The translations under genes and the position numbers were made by a program. The notes under the pieces were generated by a model. The model did no database searches and was not told where the DNA came from. It saw only the letters and a list, made by a program, of their open reading frames with translations. Below, in pieces: positions 53,942 to 64,000 of a stretch of DNA of 64,000 nt. Source of the stretch: Usnea hakonensis. Lineage: Eukaryota > Ascomycota > Lecanoromycetes > Lecanorales > Parmeliaceae. Every line of letters starts with the position of its first letter. The first letter of the stretch is position 1. The stretch spans positions 62,001 through 126,000 of the forward strand of contig BLJB01000020.1 in assembly GCA_013423325.1 (NCBI GenBank), written 5' to 3'.

Positions 53942-56266
53942 CTACCCAGCTTTCTTAGGGCCAGTAGGTATTTCTTTCATCAACTTAATCTTTCCTCCTG
54001 TACCTTCGTCCACCCTACTTTCTTCCACCGCTCCCTTCTTCTCATCTAACATGCCCTTGTCAAAGCTTCTTGGATCTATCCCAAGAATTCCACCAAGTGC
54101 AAGATTGTCTCCAGCCACGCTGAACTCCCGATACGCGTACTTCCACTCACTCAACCAGCTCCGGATGGCCTTTCCTACCTTGTCTTTGCCATTCTTACTA
54201 TGATGTCCTGTGCCAGTGATCGCGTAGACTGGAAGGCTAGATTTTTGGTGTTCAATGAGAGCATGTTCGAGATATTCGACTGCTTCTTCGGGATGCAAAC
54301 CATGCAGGTCGACATATATTTCTTTCGAAGACGAGCCATCTTTGTTCCTTTCTTCATATAGAAGTCGCGCAGCCTCACGATGGGATTTACGCATCAGGTC
54401 GTTTTCTGATTGGCCGCGAAGACTCAAGGCCTTTGCAGCTCTGGCATCGTTGCGGTTCCAAGCTTGGGCGGCGCTGCATACTTGTCAGTGAGCGTTTGCA
54501 GTATCCTGAGCATTACATACCTTTGCAAAAATTTGTTGCGTAGACCGCCATGCTTGAAGGCATCCTGCCGCGCCTTAAGGTACTCTTGATTTGCTTTAGC
54601 GCCTGTTTCGAGCCACGGTACATGTTGCGGTGCTGATATTGCATTAGCAGCCAAAGCATTCTCACGGCTTCCGGTGTAGCTCTTCGTATTCATAAGGCCT
54701 TTACGAAGCAGCCCTGGAGCGGGCGACGGAGACATTCGAACTACATCAGCAAGTGAGTTGGGGGTATTCTCTTTGTTGCTATGACCGTGCCCATGACCCC
54801 CACGTTTACCGTGATGTTTCTTGGCAGCTTTAATGCCAGCCGCGCCCAACGAAGGAAAGGCTTCAGTGTCGTCTACAGCTGGAATGGAGGGAGATGGCGT
54901 GGGGTCGCGAGAACGGTGACGGCTCGTTGGGCGCGAATTGGAAGAGCCATGAGAAGATGGCGTCCCATTCATTGAGGAAGTTCTGGCCTCAAAATGACGT
55001 CGAGGTGTGGACATGAAATTATGCGAACCTTGAGAGCCTGAATAATTATATGAATTGATCTGACTGGGTGAGGACGCCTGCGCCCACTGGCTCATCGCTG
55101 TGGGTTGAAGCGCTGGGAAAGTGTCATAGTCTTGGACCTGAAAGCTAGGATGAAGCTGCGATGGTGGAGTTCCAATAGCGGCCTCTCCAAGATTCATGGA
55201 TTTCATAAGGAGTGCTGGGTCGTGGGAGAAGAAACACGCATCTCCTGCGAGGCAGTTTCCCATTACCCAGTACCTGTACCATCAGTATAATGCATCAAAG
55301 CCTAGAAGCAAATGCGTACTTGCAGATATGGCTGCTAAGGTCATGACTGAATCGGCAGTCTGCCCGCAAACAGCTTCCGTTGGACAGCCAATATTTGCAG
55401 ACTATGTTGCTGCGGCCACGCTCGGTCGGGTCGATTATTATGGGCTCACTCTGCATCATGGAGTTTCCGATGATAATCTGGCCTTCGTTGTCTGGAAGGT
55501 AGCTTTGCTCTTGCGGAAATCTTTCTTTAGTCCCCATCAGGGTCATGAGTGTTGTACTCAGATCGTATCCACTGGCTTCGAGTGCGCCTTCAATCTCCTC
55601 GTCCGACTTGCCATCGCCCATCACGGAACGTAGCATATCATACGGAGACATCTCATTCTGTTGAGGCTGGATCCAAGAAGCAGCCGCGGCGTTCAGTCCG
55701 CTTTCTGAGGCGCTGCCAGCACCGGAAGAAGATGGTCGACTGCTAGTATCTTCGTTTACTAGCCAGTCAACTGTATCGCTGCCATAGTCTCCATATTCCT
55801 TTCGGTCGACGTTTGGCTCACTGAATTCGTAAGAATTCAAGCTAGGGCTGTGAGGGATCGGGCTGGCAAAGGCTAGTCGAGGCGACGGACGTGGAGAACT
55901 GAAAGGGCTCCCACCGTATGACTTCGATCTCATAAATGCTTGAGGGACGGCACCGAAGCCTGGTGGAGGGACAGGACTCGCTCTGCTGAGAGCAGGTGAT
56001 ACAGGGGTGGAAGAGCGGGGGATCTGCCACGGCGCAGGCGAGGTACGTCGAATGATCGTGTGGCGAGCTGGCGGAGACGCAACCGAAGGAGCGCTCGAGT
56101 CTCGGAAGCGCCAAAGTATCGATAGTACGGCGTCTTCTAGAGGTTGACCAGATAGTGACAGCTCTTTCTGAACAAGTCCCTCCAGTCTCTCCGTCTTCTC
56201 TTCCTCCTCGAGAGCTTTGTCCTCGAGAATAGGGAGGCATATGTCATATATCGCGTCGGAAACCAT
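53942..56266 (-). CDS. CUE-like, CCCH zinc-finger, DUF1771 and Smr domain protein
   Basis: Exons 55320-56266, 54521-55273 and 53942-54473 (introns 46 and 47 bp) give 743 residues. Seen in order: a helical N-terminus; Ser/Pro-rich sequence; a CUE/UBA-like helix set (EIEGALEASGYDLSTTLMTL); two CCCH fingers, CKYWLSNGSCLRADCRFSH and CKYWVMGNCLAGDACFFSH; a disordered stretch with a His/Gly run; DUF1771 (AAQAWNRNDARAAKALSLRG); and an Smr domain with VDLHGLHPEEAVEYLEHAL and GTGHHS. Known relatives with CUE and Smr domains (yeast Cue2, metazoan N4BP2/NONU-1) cleave mRNA at stalled ribosomes. The CCCH pair could add RNA binding. The link to no-go decay is inference from domains. Confidence 0.9.
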
Positions 56267-56794
56267 TTTGAATATAAGTTGATAACTGTGAGGAACAGTT
56301 CTGATACTAGTATATAGAGGGAATAAAGTGAATATTTAGTATTAGATTATAAGACTCGAGGGCTTGGTGTGAATAGAAGGAACGACTGAAACTATCCGTT
56401 GCTCGAGCCGGTCGGCATACATTCCCCTTCCGTTGTTAAAGAAAGACAGCGATGGCGACCCAGCTTAGACGAGGACTGTGACTGTGCTTCGTCTCATAGA
56501 GAGTGGGAACCCGAGTATCGCGATTGAGGTAGATAAGTGAGAGCATGGAATAGGCCTAGTACGCTTTCGGCGTTACGACATCTAGCGCGGATCATTTCAA
56601 CCCGCAAGTCTGGCGAATCATATTTCTTAGTAGTGGCAGGACAGCATATGTGCAGAGAAGGGATATAGAGGCTATTCAACTTGATTTAATCACCCGAAGG
56701 AGTTAAGATTGTTGAGTCTAGAGTTCTATACTACATTGCGCCCACCCATTGCAATCTACTTTCGAGAGAGCCAGGGCTGAGGGCACCACTCCCC
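56267..56794. promoter_or_regulatory. Upstream region of the Smr-domain gene
   Basis: 528 bp between two minus-strand genes. No supported coding frame; promoter of the Smr gene and 3' UTR of the MDM38 gene. Confidence 0.4.
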
Positions 56795-58551
56795 TCATTG
56801 CCGTTTTCCTGAGGCCGTTTTCTCTTGCTGTTCCTGCTTTTCTGCCTCAATGGCATCTCTTTCGGCCGCAGCCGCTTCATTAGCTTGGTCCTCCCCCTTT
56901 TCTTGTGTAGCTTTGGCGTCTGCTTTCCTCTGATCTTCCTCGTCGATGTTTTCGTTGTCCTTAGGTGACTTTCTGCCGGTGTCACCAGTCTCCTCACTTT
57001 GCTCATTTTCTTCCTCGATCAAGTCTTCTTGCTCCTTCAGAACCTCAAGTCTTTGCTTGTTTGTCGCAGCACCTTCTGCATTGTGAACCTCGAGCTCAAT
57101 CTCATGGAAAAGCTCCTCAGGAATGGAAGCTAGCACGGCTTGTAAGGAGTCGATTTGGGACGCGAACTCTGATTCTTTACCCTGAGTGTACATGAAGGCA
57201 TTGCTTAACACAAGTAGCGTGGACGGGACGCCATATTTCAGACGCAGGTCGAGCCACATCTGAAGATCATCTCGCAGCCGGCCGGGGCTCATACCGTGCG
57301 TTCGAAGTCCTCGAGAAGCACAGGCCGTTTGGAGCTCTGGGACCGAAAGACTCTCGACGCCCTCATCGGAGATGGCACGGTCGTCACGCTTGATCTGGCG
57401 CATGCGATGTCGGATCGCATAACGAAGCATCATGTCTGCGCCAAAAGCGTTGAGATTCATGTACTTGGTCATGCCAACTAACTGCGGACGGGACAGATTG
57501 TCAAGGGTGAGATCGTCCTTGAAGATCTTGCAGACTTTGACGACATCCGCATGAGTGGGTGACTCTCCAGTGGCGCGTACTTTTCGGAAGAACTCTGTGA
57601 ACTCCTCCTTCCGTGCGTTGACAGCACTTACAGGGAGACCCGTCTCCTTAAGTGTTTCTCTTAGGAAATTGCTGACCTCCTTGCGCGTCGTCCGAAGGTG
57701 GCTCGCCTTTTTGTCCTTCGACGTTTGACCTTCGTAAGTGCTTGGCAACAGATTGGGGAAAAGTTTGAGGGCTACAGGGAGCAGTAGCTCGGCAAAGGGA
57801 ACTATTACAAAGACGGAAAAAGGAACGAGTCGACCCAAATCCTGCACTGTACGTTGCAATTGCCGGTTTTCTCTCCGGCTGAGCTCGTAGCCCGCCGCCA
57901 TTTTCACGGCGAGCTTTGTGCTGATCCTCACTTCGGTAGCGAGCAATTTGGTCCCGTCCCAGTAGTGATGCGCTTCCCGCTTTACCTTCCCCCACAAAGA
58001 CAACTTCGGTTGTTCTTTTTTGGACTCTGCCAGCTTCTTTTCTTCAACTTTAGCTGCTGCCTTGTCTGCAGCGAGCTCGTTCAAACTCCTATCTTCCATG
58101 GCCTTCGTCTTTGCAACTCCAGTAACCTCTCCTTCGACTTTTCCCGTTGTCGTCTGATCAGCAACAGATGATGCCACATCTGAGGCAACTTTTGATGTGG
58201 ATGATTTTCTTGATTCATCTGGTGGAAGTGGCTTCTTCGCTGCCTCTGCGTTAAAGCCTGGAGGTGGGAATCCGGACCCTGCACCACCGCCCGTTGAAGT
58301 CTCTGTAGCGTAGCCTCGTCGAGGAAGGAGTATTGCGAGAGCCCGAAGCTGTGGTGGTAAGTCTTGGGCATTGTGGCGGAGGAATGCGGAGTGAGCAGAA
58401 GACGGAGTAAAGACGTTCCTCAAAGGCAGCACTCCTACATTGAACATCAGTGTGAGTCTCTACCGATATGCATCATCTTTCGAGCCTTACCGACGCTGCG
58501 GAGTGTCTGTCGCGCAGAAGCATGCTGGACGGCTCTGGCTGACGCGCTCAT
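56795..58551 (-). CDS. MDM38: LETM1-domain mitochondrial inner-membrane protein MDM38
   Basis: Needed for K+/H+ exchange and volume control of mitochondria and for export of proteins into the inner membrane. Exons 58491-58551 and 56795-58434 give 566 residues. The first exon (MSASARAVQHASARQTLRSV) is a typical presequence and was recovered by splicing. Also seen: the LETM1 region with LWGKVKREAHHYWDGTKLLA, one membrane span (LGRLVPFSVFVIVPFAELLL), PSTYE, the ribosome-binding-like core PQLVGMTKYMNLNAFGADMM and LRYAIRHRMRQIKRDD, and a long acidic Gln/Glu-rich coiled-coil tail. The size matches yeast Mdm38 (573). Confidence 0.94.
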
Positions 58552-59249
58552 ATCAGGGGAATGACGGAGAGAGGCGGATAGCTGGTGGTCTCGTAGCGAT
58601 ACAACGTGATCATACGCTACCGTTGTTCTTGCGAATCTTAATGAAAAGGCAGAATGAGTGATGGCAACGATGGAAATGTGCTCGATGCATTCCTCTTTGG
58701 GACCCGGATCTTTTTGCGTTGGGAGGGCGATGACTAAGCGCCGAAGGGCTGGGCTTTGCTTTATTTCACCAGATCTCGGTTTCCCGACCATTACAGTACT
58801 CTAATACGTATTGCAAAGAAGCGGGAAATATCGAATAGCTGTATTAGAGAGTCGACATTGTTGATCTACCGAGTCTCTCCATAACAGAAGAAGAAGAAGA
58901 AGTGAACAATGTCTCAACCTCAATACTTCCACCGGAGGTGTCTCGACTCCAAACCAGGGGACAAGGCGCTACACTACTACTACTAATAAATGGCCGAGGG
59001 TTTTTGGGCGTTGGCCGACTTGGCACTTAGGCCCACGTCCTTACAGTCTTCTATATCCCTACATCTATCTCACATTTGCGTATCTGGTCATCTCTTTGTA
59101 CATATGTACACTTTCCTTAATTATTTCAACATGAGGCTGTAGTATATCTCCCCGAAGCTTCGAGCTTCTTCCGCTGTCAGCAGCTTCACAACCCCGGACC
59201 CTCCGCCGTAAGGACCGACCTGCTCCGCATACTTACACACCGCCCTCGA
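58552..59249. promoter_or_regulatory. Divergent promoter of MDM38 and adenylate kinase genes
   Basis: 698 bp between divergent start codons. It contains a short (GAA)n microsatellite at about 58886-58902. No coding frame supported. Confidence 0.5.
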
Positions 59250-60058
59250 ATGGCCACCAAAGAATTCAAACGCGCTGCACGCATCATTCTTGTCGGTGCC
59301 CCTGGCGTTGGCAAAGGAACACAGGCCGAGCGTCTCATGAACCGTTTCCCTCAATTGTCCGCAGTGAGCTCTGGGGATCTGTTACGCAATGCTGTTCGCA
59401 ACAAAACGCCCTTGGGTAAGCCCCGTTTCCCCTGATGGAGATTTCGTCTCCCGATCAATTCCAGTGGCAGGCGACTGCCTCTAACAGTATTCCCACCGCA
59501 GGCCAAGAAGCAGAATCCCACATGCAATCCGGCTCTCTCGTCCCCGACGACATGATCCTCCGCCTCATCCTCTCCGAATTGAAATCCAAATCCTGGATCC
59601 CATCCACCACATCCCTCACCGACGCCGCCCCAGCTCTCCCTTCCTCTTCCCCCAGCGCCTCATTCATCCTCGACGGCTTCCCCCGCACCTCCCACCAAGC
59701 CTCAAAACTCGACTCCCTGATCCCTATCAACCTAGTCGTGTCGCTCATTACCCCGGTCAACATCATTTTGGGTAGGATAGCCAATCGATGGGTGCACGCG
59801 CCGAGCGGGAGAGTCTATAACACGACTTTTAATAAGCCGAGGGTGGAGGGGAGGGATGATGTGACGGGGGAGACGCTGACGAAGCGGGAGGATGATGGGG
59901 AGGAGACTTGGAGGGCTCGACTGAAGAAATTCGAGGAGACGAGTGAGCCGTTGCTGGAACATTATGAGAGACAAGGGGTGCTGTGGAGGGTAGAGGGGAA
60001 CAGTAGTGATGAGATTAGTCCAAAGCTTTTTAGGGAGTTTGAGAGGACGTTTTGTTAG
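59250..60058 (+). CDS. ADK2: Adenylate kinase, mitochondrial AK3/ADK2 type
   Basis: Nucleoside monophosphate kinase; ADK2/AK3 enzymes use GTP to phosphorylate AMP in the mitochondrial matrix. Exons 59250-59415 and 59502-60058 (86-bp intron, phase 1) give 240 residues. Seen: the P-loop RIILVGAPGVGKGTQAERL, SSGDLLRNAV, FILDGFPRT, then a long LID with RWVHAPSGRVYNTTFNKPRV and DVTGETLTKREDD, and RLKKFEETSEPLLEHYERQG. The LID lacks zinc-binding cysteines. An insertion rich in Ser/Pro/Ala precedes FILDGFPRT (TDAAPALPSSSPSASF), unusual for the family. Mitochondrial location is inferred from the family; the N-terminus is short but basic. Confidence 0.92.
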
Positions 60059-60259
60059 TATCAGTGGGTTGTGCTATTGCGATTTCATAGGCACATCTCA
60101 CGTGAGTCACCTCTCTTGGCGGTAAAGTACACTTTAGAAGACTATCTATTGGACCCTGGTTGTCCCTCTCGCAGTTGTCCCACATGGCCTTCGAACAAGG
60201 ACATCCGTGCCAAACCAGTCTTGCTATTCGTGTCAAAATAGAAGCATACTCAATCAGTC

Positions 60260-61631
60260 CTACAGATCATCCCTCTCATCGTCAGCCGGTAGCCTGCCCA
60301 ACAAGTCCTCTACCATTACGATCAACTCATCAACATCCGGCCTCTCTGCCGCCTCGACCTTCAAACACCTCCGCACGACATCCTTGACCCCATCACTAAT
60401 GCTCGCCTCCGCCGGCTGCTCCGCCGCTCCATTCATCTTCCCCTTGCCTTTCCCGTCCCTCTTGGGCCCCTCGTCCGGAAATCTCCAGTCTCCACCCAAG
60501 ACACAAATACTCAGACTGCCTCCCGTCTCTTCACTTCTTGCTTCAAAGGGGCTTTTGCCGGTCAAGCAGGCGTACAGAGTGCATCCCAAACTCCATATGT
60601 CCACCTTGGTGTCTATGACGGAGCCCGTTTTGACGTCGAAGAGTTCGGGGGCGCGATAGGGCATGGTGCAGTGTTCTGCGGCGGTGTCTTGGACCGCGAG
60701 GGCGAGGGAGCGCGATGTGATTGGGGTTGGAGCGGGGGCGAGGGAACCGAGGTCCATTAATATTGGTGTTTTGCCGTCGTCGGCAATCATGATGTTACCT
60801 GTGAAACACGTAAGCAGGCCCTTCACAGGAATTAGACGCCTAACGCACCAGGTTTAATATCTCTGTGCGCATAAGCTCGAAGCTCTCCTTCTCCTACCCC
60901 TTCTTGCGACCTGGTGACCTCTCCCTCCATCAACGGCTCTTGTTCTATATCCTCCTGGTCTCGCTCTGACTCTTCTCTCCGCCGCCGTTGTTTGTTTCTC
61001 TTCGCGGCGTCTTGATCTGCTTCAGCGGCCTCTTGCCGCACTCCTCTTGCCTTCTTCTGTGACGCTACTCCTCCCGGTGCACCTTTCACTCTGTATTGAT
61101 GCATTGCTTTCAGCGCTCTCGCCACTCCTAGGAATAGTATCATCAATCTCCGCTCCGGAAACTTTGTATGATTGACCAAGTTCGCGTTTATGGCATCTTG
61201 GAGGTTGCCTCTCCGGTAGTATGGTAGGAGTATGTACACTGTCTTAGCGCCCGGATCCGACTTGTCCTTTGCCGAGACAACGGAGTGGTCGACGGAATGT
61301 ATGATATTGGGATGGGGCGAGAAGAGGGTGTATGCCTCCACTTCCTTTAGGGCGAGTGATACGGATTCCTGGCCAAAGGGGCAACGTATTTTCTTTAGTG
61401 CGTAGAGTTGGGATGTTGATGTGTCTTGAACGAGATATACGTAGGAGAAGCCTCCCTGAATGTTTGCAATTAGACCTAACGCTGGACCTTGAAGCTGGCA
61501 TGTGTGCTCACCTCCCCTAGCAGATGCTGCATCTTGAAATTTCTTTTATTTATCTTCAGTTGCGGAGATCCAGGGAAGCAAAAGAAGCAATTCGTAAGAG
61601 GGTATAGCAAGTCCATAATTACTTGCGACAT
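60260..61631 (-). CDS. ENV7: Serine/threonine kinase ENV7/STK16 type
   Basis: NAK-family kinase; yeast Env7 is anchored to the vacuole by palmitoylation and limits vacuole fusion. Exons 61512-61631, 60849-61455 and 60260-60798 give 421 residues. Seen: an N-terminal segment with NCFFCFPGSP (Cys15 and Cys18, likely acylation sites), the Gly-rich loop LLGEGGFSYVYL, the VAIK-like YALKKI, HRDIKPGNIM with a large charged insert just before it (rich in Arg/Glu/Gln, about 60 residues), DLGS in place of DFG, the APE motif YRAPELF and DIWSLGCTLYACLTGKSPF. DLGS and the insert are usual for this family. Confidence 0.93.
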
Positions 61632-62080
61632 CGTGCCGAGGCGTGTATGTTGCTGCTGCTGCATAGATGGAAGGGGGTGCGTCGGCTTGGATTCTGGCAA
61701 TGCAAGGGGGAAACAGCTTATGGAGCACTATGATTGGTTAATAATGCGCTAAGACATATTCATTTTCAGAGATGATACTACTATCGAGGGATTCGTTGAA
61801 TATCAAGAAAGTCTATGAATTCAATGATTATCCGTAAGACCACGCGAACTGATAGCCCTAACCCTATCGGATTTGTGGACAATGTTTTATATCAGGAGTC
61901 ATTGCAGCATGCTTAGCAACGTCAGATAGGTGCGAATTGGATCTTGCATCGATGGAGTTTTTGAGGATACAAGTACTTCATAGAAAATCAATCACTTTCA
62001 GTCCCTTGTTACTTATGAAGCCTGAATCGTCGTTTCATGCGCAGAGGAGGACCTGATGCAAAACTTCCTCCTGTCACCCT
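61632..62080. promoter_or_regulatory. Region between ENV7 start and AMS1 stop
   Basis: 449 bp, AT-rich, no coding frame supported; promoter of ENV7 and 3' UTR of AMS1. Confidence 0.4.
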
Positions 62081-64000
62081 TCACAGTTGCAGGCGGTAAG
62101 TTGCTACCTCAAAGGCTCTCAGCTCAATCGCAATCTCCCCACTCCTGATTTCCACTTCGCCCTCATCATCCTCGAGTAGATTTGTCCTGCAGACCTTGTT
62201 GACCGCTAACGAGGTCTTGATTGACCCTCTAGCCTTGCCGCCCAGACTTTCGTAAACCCTCAGAATGATACTTCTACCCTGGCGCTTAGACAATTCCCCA
62301 CGAGACACGTCCTCATCATCTTCACCTCGTTTGATGGTATCTAAGATCAGCGCTGGTGAGCCGTGAAGTGTAATGCTGGAAAGTAAAGAGGACGCGGTCT
62401 CAGCGGATGGGTGGGAGTATATCTTCATCGGCGTGTTGAAATTGCGGGCTGTACGAATTGTGCGGGAGTCGAGCGGGCCGGCGTGAGGGAGGATGGCGTA
62501 ACGGATGTAGTGGCGGCCTAAAGAGGTGTTAATAGAATGGCTCAGACATGATATTGTTTGTACAATGGACTTACCCATATCAGCATGTGCGTCTGGTGCT
62601 TTTGGCGCTCGCAGAAGAGAAAGACGCATCATATTTCCAGATGTTGCAAATCCGTACTTGCTGTCGTTCATAATCGAAACGCCATAACCATATTCCGAAA
62701 GATCCGCCCATTTGTGGCTGCAAACTTCGAATTTAGCCATATCCCAGCTAGTATTGTAATGGGTAGGTCTTCGAATGATTCCGAACTGCGTCTCGTAGGA
62801 GGCCTCCGTGTTCACAATGTCGACAGGGAATTCCACTTTCAAAAATTTCATTGTCTCTCGCCATTCAACCTCGCTGGCCATCTCAATGTAAGAAGGCTGG
62901 TCGTCGACGCTAGCTGCGACACTTAATGTTGTTTTAATCCAGCTCTCCTCGCTGATTTTGGTCACTGTTTCCAGGCTAACCATGTGAGGACCGTCTTCGA
63001 CGATTCGACATGAGCTGGATGGCAATTCCTTACGAGACTCCAGATGATACACTTCGACATCCCAGGCTTGCCAATACAGAGGCTTGTCATCAAACGTGAC
63101 GAGCTGATTTGCCTTGCCTCCCTTGGCGATGATTTCGCGGTTCACGGAAAGGTCTATTAGTGAAGTGATACTGCCGCCTTGCACCTCAATCTTATACTGG
63201 GAATTCGATAGCTGGAAAACGCCTTTTTTGATCTCTTTAATAGACGCTCTTGACCTGGCATCCTCTGCTGTCAATGGGTCGACGCTGACGACCCCTGGAC
63301 CGCCGTGTAAAAGAGCATAATCTGCATCTTTTGACATAGTCACCTTAGGAAGCTTGACGATTTCTGATCGTGACCATGGAAGAGTATTGATCGCAGTCAT
63401 GCTACCCTCGTACGAGTCTTGTTGGGAAAAGTCAAGGACGGACAACGCATCCTTCATGAGCTTTTCGCCGGTCTTGAAACCGTATTCATACAACTTATCG
63501 GAATCTCTATAGCACATCTCAATTGCACTGCCCGGCAGGCAGTCATGAAATTGACACAAAAGTGTATTCTCCCAGATATCGTCCAGATCTTCCTTCGGAT
63601 ACTTGTAAGAGCTGTCTTTAATAGTAGCTAAAGTCGCAAGGTACTCGATGTCGTGCATCATGATCTCGGTCTTCCTGTTGTTCCACTTGTTGTTGGCTTG
63701 GGTAGTATAAGTTCCTCTGTGCAGCTCCAAGTACAGCTCACCGTACCAAGTCACAAGTTTAGTACCTTCCTCTACTTTCTTCTCCAATCTGTCGAAGAAG
63801 TCTTCTACGGATGCGCCCATTTGCACTCGAGGCAAGCGACCGGTGGTATCACTCAAGCCTCGACACCTTCGGAGCTTCTCAAGCATTTCAAAGGTCGGGC
63901 CGCCTCCACCGTCGCCTTTACCAAAGGCGAGCAGTGCAGTAGCGTCTTGGTCCATTGATGTGTTCTGGGTAAGACTGCGGCTCACATCCCCAAAGTGCGC
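62081..64000 (-). CDS. AMS1: Alpha-mannosidase AMS1 (GH38), 5' part outside the window
   Basis: Cytosol-to-vacuole-targeted enzyme that trims free oligosaccharides and glycoproteins. Exons 62575-64000 (open to the window end) and 62081-62517 give about 620 C-terminal residues. Seen: LLAFGKGDGGGGPTFEMLEKL, LYLELHRGTYTTQANNK, the conserved LLCQFHDCLPGSAIEMCY, RRPTHYNTSWDMAKFEVCSHKW-type segment, LSEYGYGVSIMNDSKYGF and LRAFEVATYRLQL at the end. The nucleophile and metal-binding start of the catalytic domain lie upstream of base 64000. The intron at 62518-62574 is 57 bp, without stop and in frame, so an unspliced reading would add 19 residues. Confidence 0.95.
   Translation of the reverse strand, partial: AHFGDVSRSLTQNTSMDQDATALLAFGKGDGGGGPTFEMLEKLRRCRGLSDTTGRLPRVQMGASVEDFFDRLEKKVEEGTKLVTWYGELYLELHRGTYTTQANNKWNNRKTEIMMHDIEYLATLATIKDSSYKYPKEDLDDIWENTLLCQFHDCLPGSAIEMCYRDSDKLYEYGFKTGEKLMKDALSVLDFSQQDSYEGSMTAINTLPWSRSEIVKLPKVTMSKDADYALLHGGPGVVSVDPLTAEDARSRASIKEIKKGVFQLSNSQYKIEVQGGSITSLIDLSVNREIIAKGGKANQLVTFDDKPLYWQAWDVEVYHLESRKELPSSSCRIVEDGPHMVSLETVTKISEESWIKTTLSVAASVDDQPSYIEMASEVEWRETMKFLKVEFPVDIVNTEASYETQFGIIRRPTHYNTSWDMAKFEVCSHKWADLSEYGYGVSIMNDSKYGFATSGNMMRLSLLRAPKAPDAHADMGKSIVQTISCLSHSINTSLGRHYIRYAILPHAGPLDSRTIRTARNFNTPMKIYSHPSAETASSLLSSITLHGSPALILDTIKRGEDDEDVSRGELSKRQGRSIILRVYESLGGKARGSIKTSLAVNKVCRTNLLEDDEGEVEIRSGEIAIELRAFEVATYRLQL

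Noticed and set aside
1..64000. Search by eye for tRNA/rRNA genes, CRISPR arrays, transposases, reverse transcriptase and secondary-metabolite enzymes
   Set aside because: No convincing signature found on either strand; a tRNA scan or covariance-model search would be needed to exclude small RNA genes firmly.

Overview
This 64-kb window comes from the nuclear genome of a filamentous ascomycete (Pezizomycotina). Gene content and protein flavour suggest something close to Leotiomycetes, but that placement is an inference. The evidence is eukaryotic housekeeping genes on both strands at about one per 2 kb, many short introns (mostly 46-100 bp, GT..AG) and an EAF6/NOP14/HAAO/RCL1/CLIP-170 repertoire. 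I saw no transposon, CRISPR array, rRNA or tRNA gene, no biosynthetic cluster and no operon logic. I could model 29 protein-coding genes, two of them cut by the window edges. For the spliced genes I worked out exon borders by hand, keeping reading frame and family motifs intact; the exon coordinates are in each entry.

Layout. 0-10 kb: 3' part of the spliceosomal helicase BRR2, a small EEGEIDE-motif protein, and a six-exon membrane-anchored or secreted DPP-V-type S9 peptidase. 10-24 kb: a mitochondrial PPR-like protein and an MSS116/CYT-19-type DEAD-box helicase (both minus), ORC3 (plus), an unknown ARM-like protein (minus), and NOP14 (plus), whose start codon lies only 21 bp from that of its divergent neighbour. 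24-34 kb: an unknown disordered protein, EAF6 (NuA4), a CTR-type copper transporter, an F-box/JmjC protein, eIF4A, a coiled-coil protein and a FAHD1-type acylpyruvase. 34-42 kb: a short unknown gene, a protein with a tandem 16-residue repeat, a PWI/SR-rich splicing protein, and a PWWP protein with a LEDGF-like C-terminal helical domain and a 15-nt microexon. 42-52 kb: BNA1 (3-hydroxyanthranilate dioxygenase), RCL1, a small unknown gene, a long gene-poor stretch, a CLIP-170 homologue and cytosolic thioredoxin reductase TRR1. 52-64 kb: a BTB protein, a CUE-like/CCCH/DUF1771/Smr protein, the LETM1 protein MDM38, mitochondrial-type adenylate kinase, an ENV7/STK16 kinase, and the 3' part of alpha-mannosidase AMS1.

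The genes do not form a pathway. Several share broad themes: RNA processing and ribosome biogenesis (BRR2, NOP14, RCL1, SR/PWI protein, MSS116-like, Smr protein), chromatin (EAF6, PWWP protein, JmjC protein) and mitochondria (PPR, MSS116-like, MDM38, ADK). I found no convincing new multi-gene system. The most interesting signals are small: a possible non-AUG or spliced mitochondrial presequence in front of TRR1, stop-free introns of length 3n that keep the frame if retained, a near-overlapping divergent promoter, a coding minisatellite, and a recurring TACCTTAC element that also builds a 14-bp hairpin.
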